A DNA stretch of 64,000 nucleotides from Fremontodendron californicum. Lineage: Eukaryota > Streptophyta > Magnoliopsida > Malvales > Malvaceae. The stretch spans positions 1,922,001 to 1,986,000 of the forward strand of contig JAULJL010000038.1 in NCBI GenBank assembly GCA_030761205.1. Reading direction: 5' to 3'. This document shows positions 51,419-62,300 of this stretch, in pieces. The notes beneath the pieces were generated by a model, which searched no databases, was not told the DNA's origin, and was given only the letters and a program-made list of their open reading frames with translations. The position numbers and the translations under genes were made by a program. Every line of letters begins with the position of its first letter. The stretch's first letter is position 1.

Positions 51419-51687
51419 CGTGTCGGCAAGACTCTAACAATACCGAACAAGCTTGATTTTGAGACACAAACTTGTAGAGTACAAACTCCTCACGACTCAA
51501 GAACGCTCAAACCAAAAATAGTACCTGAATAACTATTTCACCGTGAACAGTACCGTATACGTGAATAGTATCGTATACCATATACTTGAATAAATCTCGT
51601 ATATGTTAACAATTACTATAAAAGTATATAGTGACATGTGTGAATAGTAACTATGGTAGTAACTCACAACCTCGCTCTGATACCAAT

Positions 51688-52101
51688 TGTTGAGAAAAAC
51701 TTAGAGTAGATAACTCTAATTTTACCACTCAAAGAAGAAAGTTTAGATTTTAGGAAAACTCACAAATGCTCACACTTCACTCTAGATTACACTCTTTAGA
51801 GAAGAACTTCTTAGGAAAACTTAGAACTTTTATTGCTTATTGAAGCTTACTACTTGATGATTTACAAATGCAAGGGAGGGGGTATTTATACAATACCAAG
51901 ACAAACACAAGCCACACAAATATAAAATCTAAATAAATTACAACCACCCATTGTTGTTTAATAACAACCACACATTTAAATCACACAACTACAACCACAC
52001 ATTTAAATCACACAACTACAACCACACATTAAACCACACAATTGCAACCACACATTGTTAGGCTTTTATTTTTCCTTGGGCTAGTATTGGACAATTTAAC
52101 A
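51688..52101 (-). repeat. 5' LTR of the Copia element
   Basis: 414 bases, ends TG and CA. Promoter for the minus-strand element; a TATAAATA is present on the minus strand near 51895-51885. Confidence 0.93.
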
Positions 52102-52106
52102 ATATT

Positions 52107-53745
52107 TGCACTGTTTTTTTTTTCTCTGAAATTTTGATGCATTTCAAGATGTGTTCATGCTTTTTGATGAGTGCCTAGATTTGAATATAAAGATATTCTG
52201 CAATTATATGAACATGTTAATGTTAATGTCTGTGTGTGCATGTAATGTTAAATTATGTCAAGCTTGTAGCATTAAACCTTTCTTGGCGTTTTTATAAAGT
52301 GATATCAGATATATGTAATATTCTTTCTACTTCTAATATAAAGTTTGACATGCAAAAAGAAAGAGTTATAAGATTAAGCGAATAATGTCTAAAATGAAAT
52401 AGTTTAAAGTTATAAGATACGAATTCAAACAAGAAACGTTGGGCGGATAGAGATAAAGACATTTGGAATTGAATTTAGGTTGAATGATCTGACTTCATCA
52501 ATTTGATGCTTTAATGATAGAAACATTGCAGCTACTTAATCATTTAATTTCTTCTAAGTAAATCGCCATAGCAACAATAATCTTCAAATTAGAAGCTAAT
52601 CCTTTATTATTAAGCACCAATCTTCTCAGGAAAACCAAATATTTGTTTGACTATTTCTTTTTTTAAAATTTTAAGCACCTGGGTTATTATAATTGCTAAA
52701 CTAGGAGAAGAACAAATGTCAAATCTTAATTTATAAATATGAGAGGTTAAAGAGGAATTAAATTTAGATAAGCCAAGATTATTATTATTATTATTATAAT
52801 AGATAGACATGATCGAAATAGTTGGAACTAAAGAGAAACTTGTTCTGACTTCTTGAGTGTTTGAATATACAAATCTCAGATATAGCTTGAGAATTAAACC
52901 CTGAGCTGATTACTCTTTTATTTTCCCATTGAATTTTTCAACTCGAAGAGAAAAAGAAAAAAAAACCAGGAAAATTGAGTGAGAAAGTTTGTGAACTTGA
53001 AACAAATTAAATGTGTGGTGATAAAATATCGTATGTTTGAATGGTTTTTTATATGGTTTCTCATGAATCACAAAAAATAATCAATGATAAAAAAATCAGA
53101 TCGAAGATTGAACTTTATCGATTTTTTAATTTAATTGGCTTGATCGTTTCATCTAAGCTAAAGGATTAAAAAATTTAATTTCTCACTACTTTCTTATGAT
53201 TATTTTCTTTTTATATATATAAAACGTATTGCAGTCTGAAAATAGATAAATGATTGTAGATGCTGGGATTTGAATCTTAGATCTACAGGATACCATCTCT
53301 TAAAGGTAACTGCATGAACCAACTGATTTAAATCCGAATTCTCTATGATTATCTTCTTGAATTAGACTAAAATAGCATCAATCACCTATCCATATCAATC
53401 AATACGTAGCATTTTCAAACAGATGAAAGCAAAATTTTGATTATTTTTGTTACATCCGTTCCTCAATTCATCAGAATTGGACTTAATGATGAGGATAATG
53501 TATACAATTTGGAAGTTGAAATCAAGTTCCTGGTCAGGAATATCAAAGCTAATTAAGAAGCCAGAACTTAATTAATATCTATAAATCTTCAGATAATATT
53601 TATTGGGTAGGTTTATCAACTAAAAATTCTCTGACTTGAATATTTCGGTTCACAAGCATTCATTTTAAATCATTAATCATGAATTCATGAAATATTATTT
53701 TATTATTCCTGATATAGTATAGAATATATATATATATATATATAT
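52107..53745. other. Spacer; from about 52415 a third partial copy of the GLOX downstream tract
   Basis: 52107-52410 is unique AT-rich DNA. From about 52415 (ATACGAATTCAAACAAGAAACG) the sequence aligns with 20985 onward in unit A and 35380 onward in unit B, without their transposons. No GLOX gene precedes it. No coding sequence. Confidence 0.65.
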
Positions 53746-53928
53746 GATTTTGTTAACGAGTGCCTTAAGAACACTTTTTAATATTACCATATATAGTAAT
53801 ATTTTCTTTCAATGCATTGAAAATGATAAATAAAGTTATCAAATACTGCATTTAATACAATGTTATTATTATAAATAGCATATTAACTAACCTTAAAAAG
53901 TGGCTTAAGGACACTCGTTAGTAAATCC
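53746..53928. mobile_element. MITE of the GTTAACGAGTG family
   Basis: Starts GATTTTGTTAACGAGTGCC and ends with the complement of GGATTTACTAACGAGTGTCC; the first 30 bases of each end are similar inverted repeats. AT-rich core. It lies within an AT microsatellite, so the target duplication cannot be read with certainty. Confidence 0.65.
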
Positions 53929-53929
53929 C

Positions 53930-53960
<31 letters not shown>

Positions 53961-53991
53961 TACAGAACATTCTGAAACCTAAACTTGTCAG

Positions 53992-54028
<37 letters not shown>

Positions 54029-54931
54029 TACAGAACATTCTGAAACCTAAACTTGTCAGGAACAACAAACGTGAGGAAAATGGAGTGGGGGAAACAAATA
54101 AACAAAAGAATTAATGTTTGCAGAGAATGTTTAAAAATAGAGAGTCAAACTCTTATGTCTTATCTCATTCAATGGATAGAATGTTGGAAAGTCGAAAAGT
54201 CTCATTTTGTTGTTCCCTTACCTAATTATTAAGGTTTAGGTAAAGCATTTTTTAGAATTAATTAATATATTAAATGTAATAATTGATAGGTTTATTAATC
54301 ATTTTTATAATGTATTAAGTGAATATATTATTATATATAGTAATTTTAAATAATACTTTAAATTTGGGGTTTAACTCAGTTAATTCATGTAGTCACTTTA
54401 AGAAATAATATCCAATAAGTCGGAAATTCGAATTTCAACATCTGTAATCCATTTTCATTTCTCCATATTCCGATCTCATTTGTATAAAAAAATATCCTTA
54501 ACACATTCATTTTCAAAATCCAATTACTAATATATATCTAATTATTAAGATGGCAAAATAGCCGAGACAAACATAAAAAAAAAAAAAAATGTTATTGTCC
54601 CAATGTTTTAAAACATGAAAATACAAAAGAAGATTGAGGCAACAATATTCCCAAACATTTTAATTATTCATGAATCACGTATACTATAGTTTAATTGCCA
54701 TTTGCACGTCTTAATTTGTTAGCTATATATGTTTGATAGCGATGGATCTGATCTGACCAACCAGTTCAATTATTATGAGAAGGTTCATGTCCCAATCCAA
54801 AACATGGGAAGCAGTTTAAAATCGAAGTAGCCAACTAATTTTAAAACCAGAAAACCATCCTTTTCACACTAACCAGAACAAGTCTCTCAAATTAACCTCT
54901 AATCCATTGCTATTCTCCTTCACGAGACCTT
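53929..54931. other. Unit C upstream tract with a local tandem duplication
   Basis: An AT run plus TTCATACAGAACATTCTGAA and AACCTAAACTTGTCAGGAA appears twice in tandem (about 53930-53994 and 53995-54062). The rest aligns with unit A 28620-29360, then jumps to the copy C promoter near 54795 with loss of about 1.4 kb compared with the DNA before copy B. No coding sequence. Confidence 0.65.
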
Positions 54932-54939
54932 TATAAATA
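54932..54939 (+). promoter_or_regulatory. TATA box of GLOX copy C
   Basis: TATAAATA, 96 bases before the ATG, in the same context as copy B. Confidence 0.75.
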
Positions 54940-55034
54940 GGACCAAACAGAACAGCCTCTATCATCAGCAAAACCCCACAGTTTCTAGTTTCTACTGCAG
55001 CAAAACAACACCCCCATCAAATCAAAAGGCAAAA

Positions 55035-56681
55035 ATGTCAGCCCCAACATTTATTTTCTCAATCCTCCTTCTTCAAATCCTCTTTGCCTCACAGCCATGC
55101 CACCTTATCCTCACATCCGCAGCCGATGGAAGTTGGCAACTTCTACAAAAAAGCATTGGAGTTGCAGCCATGCACATGCAACTCCTTAGAAACGACCGTG
55201 TGGTTATGTTTGACAGAACTGATTTTGGTCCGTCAAATCTGCCACTGCCAAACGGGAAATGCCGCAATGACCCAACTGACACAGCTCTCCAACTAGATTG
55301 CACGGCTCATTCAGTTGAGTACGATGTTTTTTCCAATAAATTCAGGGCTCTTATGGTCCAAACCGATGTTTGGTGCTCTTCAGGCGCCATCATGCCTGAT
55401 GGAAACTTGGTCCAAACCGGTGGTTTCAATGATGGTGAACGAAGGGTCAGGGTTTTTAGCCCATGCAGGACCTGCGATTGGCAAGAAATACCAAATGGAT
55501 TGACCGCCAAAAGATGGTATGCCACCAACCATATCTTGCCAGACGGAAGACAAATCATTATCGGTGGTCGTGGACAATTTAACTACGAGTTTGTTCCAAA
55601 AAACATTGCCGCCAACAAGTTCAATTTGCCTTTCTTGTCGGAAACCAATGACAAAGGACTAGAGAACAATCTCTACCCTTTTGTTTTCCTTAATATTGAT
55701 GGAAACTTATTTATTTTCGCCAACAATCGAGCTATTTTGTTTGATTATGTGAACAATAAAGTTGTCAAGACATATCCAACAATTCCTGGTGGCGATCCTA
55801 GAAGCTATCCAAGCACTGGTTCGGCTGTCTTGCTTCCATTGAAGAACTTGAAAGCTGCAGCTATTCAAGCTGAAGTTCTGGTTTGTGGAGGAGCTCCTAA
55901 AGGATCTTATACCCAAGCCTTAAAAGGAAATTTCATTGGAGCCTTGAATACTTGCGCCAGGATCACAATAACTGACCCGAATCCACAATGGGTCTTGGAG
56001 ACTATGCCTCTAGCTAGAGTCATGGGTGACATGATATTGCTTCCAAACGGCAACGTCTTGCTCATCAACGGGGCAGGTTCCGGGTCAGCAGGATGGGAAT
56101 TGGGTCGGGAACCGGTTTTGAGTCCGGTCTTGTACAGGCCTGATAACGAAATTGGGTCACGGTTCGAGACACAAAACCCGACCACAGTTCCTCGGATGTA
56201 CCATTCCACAGCAGCATTACTCCGTGATGGAAGAGTTTTGGTTGCTGGAAGCAATCCTCACGCATTTTACAATCTTACGAGGGTGCTTTTCCCTACTGAA
56301 TTAAGCTTAGAGGCATTCTCTCCAGCATATTTGGACGCTAAATTCGACAATTTGAGACCGACAATTGTTGCTCCTAAGTCAATGTCGGGGATCAGATACA
56401 GGAAAAAATATACGATTCAAGTGGTGATTAAGGGTGAAGAAGTAGCTGAAAACTCGGTTTCAGTAACAATGTTTGCACCAGCTTTCAATACACATTCATT
56501 CTCAATGAATCAAAGGTTGCTTGTACTTGGAAATGACAAAGTAACAGCTTTGGGGAACTCGACGTATAACATTGAGTTCACGACGCCAGGTTCGGGTAAT
56601 CTTGCGCCAGCAGGGTTTTATCTTTTATTTGTGGTCCATCAAGACATTCCCAGCCAGGGCATTTGGGTCAAGTTGTCGTAA
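55035..56681 (+). CDS. GLOX: Glyoxal oxidase-like (GLOX) gene, copy C
   Basis: Intronless, 548 residues, same architecture as copy B: signal peptide about 1-22, propeller domain, DUF1929 domain. Radical and copper residues are kept (Cys114, Tyr162, Tyr389, His390, His487). I count 14 amino-acid differences from copy B. Four are in the signal peptide and first residues of the mature protein (positions 13, 15, 23, 29). Two are Gly to Arg, at 145 (SPCRTCDW) and 416 (NLTRVLF). The last residue is Ser instead of Trp. The promoter with TATA box is conserved and the frame is intact. It is the oldest or most diverged copy; its 3' flank loses similarity to A and B shortly after the stop. Confidence 0.96.
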   Translation: MSAPTFIFSILLLQILFASQPCHLILTSAADGSWQLLQKSIGVAAMHMQLLRNDRVVMFDRTDFGPSNLPLPNGKCRNDPTDTALQLDCTAHSVEYDVFSNKFRALMVQTDVWCSSGAIMPDGNLVQTGGFNDGERRVRVFSPCRTCDWQEIPNGLTAKRWYATNHILPDGRQIIIGGRGQFNYEFVPKNIAANKFNLPFLSETNDKGLENNLYPFVFLNIDGNLFIFANNRAILFDYVNNKVVKTYPTIPGGDPRSYPSTGSAVLLPLKNLKAAAIQAEVLVCGGAPKGSYTQALKGNFIGALNTCARITITDPNPQWVLETMPLARVMGDMILLPNGNVLLINGAGSGSAGWELGREPVLSPVLYRPDNEIGSRFETQNPTTVPRMYHSTAALLRDGRVLVAGSNPHAFYNLTRVLFPTELSLEAFSPAYLDAKFDNLRPTIVAPKSMSGIRYRKKYTIQVVIKGEEVAENSVSVTMFAPAFNTHSFSMNQRLLVLGNDKVTALGNSTYNIEFTTPGSGNLAPAGFYLLFVVHQDIPSQGIWVKLS

Positions 56682-58496
56682 ACAAAAAGAAAAGAAAAAA
56701 AAAAAACATTCATTAAAATTTCCAAAATAAAGGTTTGTGATTTGTGCTAAAGGGTTGGTTGAGTTGGTAAGTATCACATACTTCACTTAAAAAAATTAAG
56801 TTCGATTTTCTCTATCAATAAAGGCAATCTCCTCTATCAAGTAATCTGTAAGTTTGTGATTTGTATGTTAAAGATTTGATTATCTGGTATGTATACTTCT
56901 TCTATTATTCTTCAAGATACAAAGTTCATTCAATAAAGAGGATTTTGTTTTCATTAATTGTTCAGTTGTTGTTCTTATGATACATGTATGTGCCAAATAC
57001 ATTTCAATTATTTACTGTAAATAGCTATTTTGCAGGAGGAAATTCCTAGGATTTTCCTCATCTAGGTACAACCAAGTGCAGAAGCCTTCCTCTTGTATTG
57101 GTTAATTTCCTCGTAAAAAATTATGGCATCTGTTTATTTCTTGATTAGCTAAAGGCACCAAAGGATCAGGACTAGTTCCAATGTTCATTACTGATTCAAA
57201 TTCAAAAAATTATCTAATCCGAATTCAATCTAACATGATTCAATTCGATTTACTGTTTAAATAATATTAAAAAAATTAAAAAAAAAACTTTTTTATATTA
57301 ATATTTATATATTTTTATAATTAATTTAAAATAAAACATATTTTTTATTATTTAAATAATGATTCGAGTCAGATCGAATCAGCTCGAATCGAAAAATATT
57401 CTATCCAAATTCAACTCAATACGAATCAAATCGAGCAGATTACTCGATCCTTAAGCATATCTATCTTTTATTAATTAGCTTCAATGTTTTTGAGTGGTAA
57501 CTATTATTCAAAGCCCTAAGGGCTCATTAAATTAAACCTATATGACTTGGGTTTAGGGAATTAGGGACCAGAAAAATGGCTTTTGGAATGGCTCCTGGAC
57601 CGGCCTTTTCCCCTTCTTTTATTTTATTTTTAATTTTTTTTATAGGTTCTTTATTAATAATAATAAAAAAGCATTTTTCATGTGATGAATATATGGAATT
57701 TAATTTTAATCCCCTACATGTTCTAAAGTAGTAAATCTCAATAGCTCTAAGATATAAAATCCCTCAATAATCAATTTTCTATTTTAAAAATAAACTAAAA
57801 ATATAAATTTACAATTTCGAATTAAAAATTGCATGATATTAAAATTAAATTATGTCTTGCAAACAACATTGAACTATGAAAGAGGATATGACTTAGGAGT
57901 ATTACTATTTATAGAAAAAAGATGGAGTGTGTTTAGGATTTTTGTAAAGTTATTATATGGATTTGGTTAACGGGTGTTTGTAGAAACTTATTAAAAATTA
58001 TTTAATTATTATTTAATTTTTTTTTGTATTTAATATATCATTGTTGCTGAATTTAAAAAAATAATGCATTAATTATATATATTTTTTATAAATATTACCA
58101 TGATACTGGTTAACATTTTGATTTATCATATTAGATAAATTATAATTTTTAACACATTGAAAATATCAAATTAATTATCAATTATTGTATTTAATATAAA
58201 AATATTATTATAAATAATAATTTAATTAATTTTAATAAGTGTCATTAAAACACTCATTAAAAAGATCTATAGAAAAATATCAAAAATTAATTTCATAGTT
58301 CACATAATTTGATAGCAAGTCAAAAAATTGTACTTACTTTAAAAATTCTAAATTAAATTAGATATTTTTGGTTTTTACTTTTGATTTTCTTATTATTTTT
58401 TTAACCAAAGGAGAGCTTAATAAACTGAAAATAAAAAAAAAATAAAAAAATCAAATCTTGAAGTTCTATTTTACAAAGAATTCTATCTAAAATTTG
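56682..58496. other. GLOX copy C 3' flank and intergenic DNA
   Basis: A poly(A) signal candidate AATAAA is at 56932-56937. After about 57000 there is no similarity to the other units. 57190-57450 is rich in ATTCGAATT/CGATTCGA motifs, perhaps a degraded MITE. No coding sequence seen. Confidence 0.6.
57959..58266. mobile_element. Degenerate MITE of the GTTAACGAGTG family
   Basis: Left end GGATTTGGTTAACGGGTGTT and right end GTGTCATTAAAACACTCATT (inverted, AATGAGTGTTTT) are weakly similar inverted ends, with an AT-rich core resembling 53746-53928. Confidence 0.45.
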
Positions 58497-58504
58497 ACTA
58501 AAAC

Positions 58505-58972
58505 TAGGGGTGTAAATGAGACACTGGTGCTCGCAAGCTATTCGAGTTCGGCTCGAAAAAAATTCGAATTCGATTCGGTCATTATCGAGCCGAGCTCGAG
58601 CTCGAGCAGCTCGAGCTATCGAGCGAGCCGAATTCGAGTATCTCAATACTCGATTCGAGCGGCTCGCGAGCCTAATCGAGCTTTTGATTTTATAATATAT
58701 ATTTTTATAATAATTTACTATATTACCCTTATTATTTAAATGTAAAAAAATTGTATATGAAACGAGCTCGAGCTCGAGCTCGAGTACATAAATTGAGTAA
58801 ACGAGCTTTATCGAGCCGAGCTCGAATAGTTCGATTATATCTCGAGCCGAGCTCGAGCTTGAAAAATAGTATTCGGTCGAGCTCGAGCCGAGTTTCGAGC
58901 AGCGAGTTTCGAGTCGAGCTCGAGCTCGAGCAGCTCACTATTCGAGCTCGGCTCGACTCGATTACAGCCCTA
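58505..58972. mobile_element. 468-base hAT MITE with GAGCTC palindromic repeats
   Basis: Ends TAGGGGTGTAAATGAG and ATTACAGCCCTA, 8-base duplication ACTAAAAC (58497-58504, 58973-58980). Both ends are packed with GAGCTCGAGC and TCGAGCCGAGC motifs that pair across the element. Open frames through it are repeat translations. It sits about 390 bases upstream of the PRMT4 start codon. Confidence 0.9.
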
Positions 58973-58980
58973 ACTAAAAC

Positions 58981-59361
58981 ACGCTTGAATGTTGAATATA
59001 TTCAAAACCCCAATTTGAAGCAAAACCCCATCATCACCACCCACCTTTGGACCCACAATGAAAACAAAATAAACGGTTCCGATTCTAACACGTCATCACC
59101 ACACCCAAACTTCCATATCAGCAAGTCAGAATCTACCTTTAAATACAAAACAACCAAAAAAAAAACAGCCTTTGTTCTGTCTCCATAAATCAGCTTTAAG
59201 CTACTGTCTTTGTTCTTTCTCTCACTTGGTGGCGGCTCTTGATAGCTTTGCGCTCTCTCTCTCTCTAAATTCTTTTCCTTCTTTGAGAAAAACCCTAATT
59301 TGGAAATAGATTAGATTTGATATATTTCTATTTTCTTTCTTGTTTTTGTATAATAATAATA
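58981..59361 (+). promoter_or_regulatory. PRMT4 promoter and 5' UTR
   Basis: CT-rich leader (CTCTCTCTCTCTC at about 59255) followed by a telo-box AAACCCTAA at 59290-59298, both common in leaders of broadly expressed plant genes. No canonical TATA box is obvious immediately upstream. Confidence 0.55.
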
Positions 59362-62300
59362 ATGGAGGGTTCAGCTAGGCTAAAACACAAACTCTTGGAG
59401 TTCACTTTGGCGGCAGTTTCTGAACTGTCTTCTTCATCGTTTTCTTCTTCGTCTACGCCGGTGATTGCTCGGTTCAGTGCTGATAATGGAGTTGCGGAGC
59501 TTCGGTTTCACCAAGATTCGGAATTTATTGATGGCTTCAGTGTCAATCTTGGAACCTCTCAGGTAAGAAAAGGAGAGTTGTTTGGTTCTTGAGAAAATGG
59601 AAATGCGCTGCCAAGGTAAAGAAAGGGCTAATATTGGGTAATTTTTTGTTTTTTCTCTTAATAAAAAAAAAAAAAAAGCTTTCAACTTTTGAGGAAGCTT
59701 AGTGAAGTGAAATTGGTTTGGATAATTGAAATTTACAACCTTTGAAGTAACACTTTTAGTTACTGATGACGGCTACGAAGAGTGTAACATGGTTGAGGTT
59801 CGTCTTTTTATTGTTTTCAGCTCTTCAAGTTGGGACCTGTTCAATCGTTTTGCGTTTCCGAAAGTTCTTCTGATACCAATAAAGAGGTATTCAAATCATT
59901 TTAAATTTTGCCTGATATTTATGGAAATGTTAGCAATAGAAGGAATACTTATGTTTTCATCCTTTAATTTCTTGACTGTTTCTGCTGTATTTCTGGTTTG
60001 GGTACATGCAGTGCCTTTTTTTTTATTGTTTTCATAGTAAAATGCTGGTTAGTGGTTAAACGTAGCTACTTCTTTCTGCTTATTACTGGGATTGTGGCAA
60101 TTTGGAGTATATATTCTTTCCAAATGTTTTTTTTGTTGAAAAAATTGCAGAATCGTTGCTGTTAATAAGTACAATGTTACTTTATGATTTCAAACACTGC
60201 CAGATGTTAAATTTTTTACTTTTGAATCAGAAATCTTATTCACGTGGAGTGACCATCCAATTTAGAAACGAGGACGAGAGCAGGGACTTCAATTCTGCAT
60301 TTGAGCAATGGCAGAATGAAGATGTTATTCAAGGTGCTAATTTCGAAACCTGCTTACAATCATGCAGAAAAATTGACTGCTATATAGGCTTTGTTTGATC
60401 CGTATTTTTTTCCTTCTCATCCAGGAACACTTCTACCAAATGGAGCCATTTCTGCTTCTAAGAGCAAGTTTGATAATAAAATTGAGCCATCTTCTGCTAA
60501 AATGTATTTCCACTATTATGGACAGTTGCTACATCAGCAAAATATGTTACAGGATTATGTGAGGACAGGTTATATCACCGAGCTGTGTTTCATTCGTTTC
60601 CTTTGATTTTACAATACAAATTCACTATGAATTTTTGTAGACAATGCTAACAAAGCCGACTGCTATGAGATAGTATACCATTATGTATGATCAACATGCA
60701 AAAGAAGTTATCAGACAAGTAACTTTAACTAAAGGTCAAGTATTTTAGATGCTGATCATTATTTAACTGCTTTTTCTCCAGGAACCTATTATGCTGCTGT
60801 AATTGAGAACCGTGCAGATTTTACGGGTAGTGTGGTGGTTGATGTTGGTGCTGGCAGTGGTATTTTGTCGTTATTTGCTGCACAGGTATTCTCAACCTTT
60901 TGGTCGGTTTTGACTGCATATGTGCTATTACTTTTCCTGTGGTCTGTAGATTGATGCTCAATTCCTTTTCTTCTCCCTTTGAGGCTGGTGCAAAGCATGT
61001 TTATGCTGTTGAAGCTTCTGAAATGGCAGAATATGCTCGTAAACTTATTGCTGGGAACCCCACATTAGGTCAACGGATTACTGTATGTGCTTGTCTTGTC
61101 ATGTTGTTGATATTTTCTCTTATCTCCAGATTGATCTGGTTTCTCATTTGTTCGGTTACAAATGGCATTTAAAATATAGGTAATCAAAGGTAAAGTTGAG
61201 GAAGTTGAGTTGCCCGAGAAAGCAGATATTCTGATCTCTGAACCAATGGGTATGTTAGTGTGTGAGGCTTTGCTTTTGTCATTATGTTTATGATGAAAAT
61301 CTCATGATACTGATGCTACGCTAATCCTTGCTTCCATGCTTTATTCGATGGAGATGAAATTTTTTCAGTCAGAATATGAAAAATAAAAATGCTTTGAAGA
61401 TGTGATGGAGTTATTTTTTGGATTTTTTAAATTTTGCTGCTTAGTTTTCATTGAAGCAAAGATTCTTTAATTAACTTTTGTTACTTGCAGGCACCTTATT
61501 AGTTAATGAGAGAATGTTGGAGTCCTACGTAATTGCAAGAGATCGGTTTCTTGTGCCTAATGGGAAAATGTTTCCTTCAATAGGAAGGTAAAAGTTACTC
61601 CATTGAATCTTTTTGTTTCTCAAGTAGATGATTTTTTTTGCAGATAATATTATCCCAATGCTTTTAGGACTTTCACTTTAAATGAAGACTTGCATTTTAC
61701 TTCCTTGGTCTGTTGGTCTTACTTTACCAGTTTTTTTAAGGAATTATCATGCTAAACTGGTTAAAGCAGTTTTATGATTGATGTCATGCCTTCATCCTAT
61801 GGTACCTATTGGTTATTAATTTTAATTGTTTTATTTCTTATGGTTTTTTCCCCTTTTATCTTAGGGATGTCTTGGGTTCCTGTTGTTAGTTTCATTGATT
61901 TATGTTTTGATCATCAAGCTGTAAAATGCTTAAGGTCTTTTTCCTTGAGTTAATCTCATGCTATCTTAATCTTGTAGGATGCATATGGCACCTTTCAGTG
62001 ATGAATATTTATTTGTTGAAATTGCAAATAAGGTATGTATTTGAACATTGTTTTGCTGGAATAATATCTGCCTTTTTAATATATGCCTGTGTAAATTTAC
62101 ATGTCTTTGAAGAAAGTTGATCTAAAACATCTCATGACTTGTTGGCGTGAATCTTTTTCTTCCTCCAATCTCATTAAGAGAGTTACTTAGAAAGTTGTTG
62201 GCTGTATAAATTGTTTTATACTGTTTCTGTTCTTCCATTGTATGATCCATGTCAGATATTTCTTTTCCTTTATTCTCTTTTTGTAACCATCAATGTATTT

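Larger units (their letters stand above)
46904..52101 (-). mobile_element. Nearly intact Copia LTR retrotransposon
   Basis: 5,198 bases on the minus strand. Two 414-base LTRs (51688-52101 is the 5' LTR, 46904-47317 the 3' LTR) that I see differing at three positions. Target duplication ATATT (46899-46903, 52102-52106). The primer site TTGGTATCAGAG is at 51687-51676 on the minus strand, and the polypurine GAGGGGGAG at 47326-47318. One long gag-pol frame is interrupted by a single TAA (48950-48952). It inserted recently. Confidence 0.95.

Noticed and set aside
58494..59188. Arg/Ser-rich frames around 58494-58739 and 58751-59188
   Set aside because: They translate the GAGCTCGAGC motifs of a hAT MITE with defined ends and 8-base target duplication.
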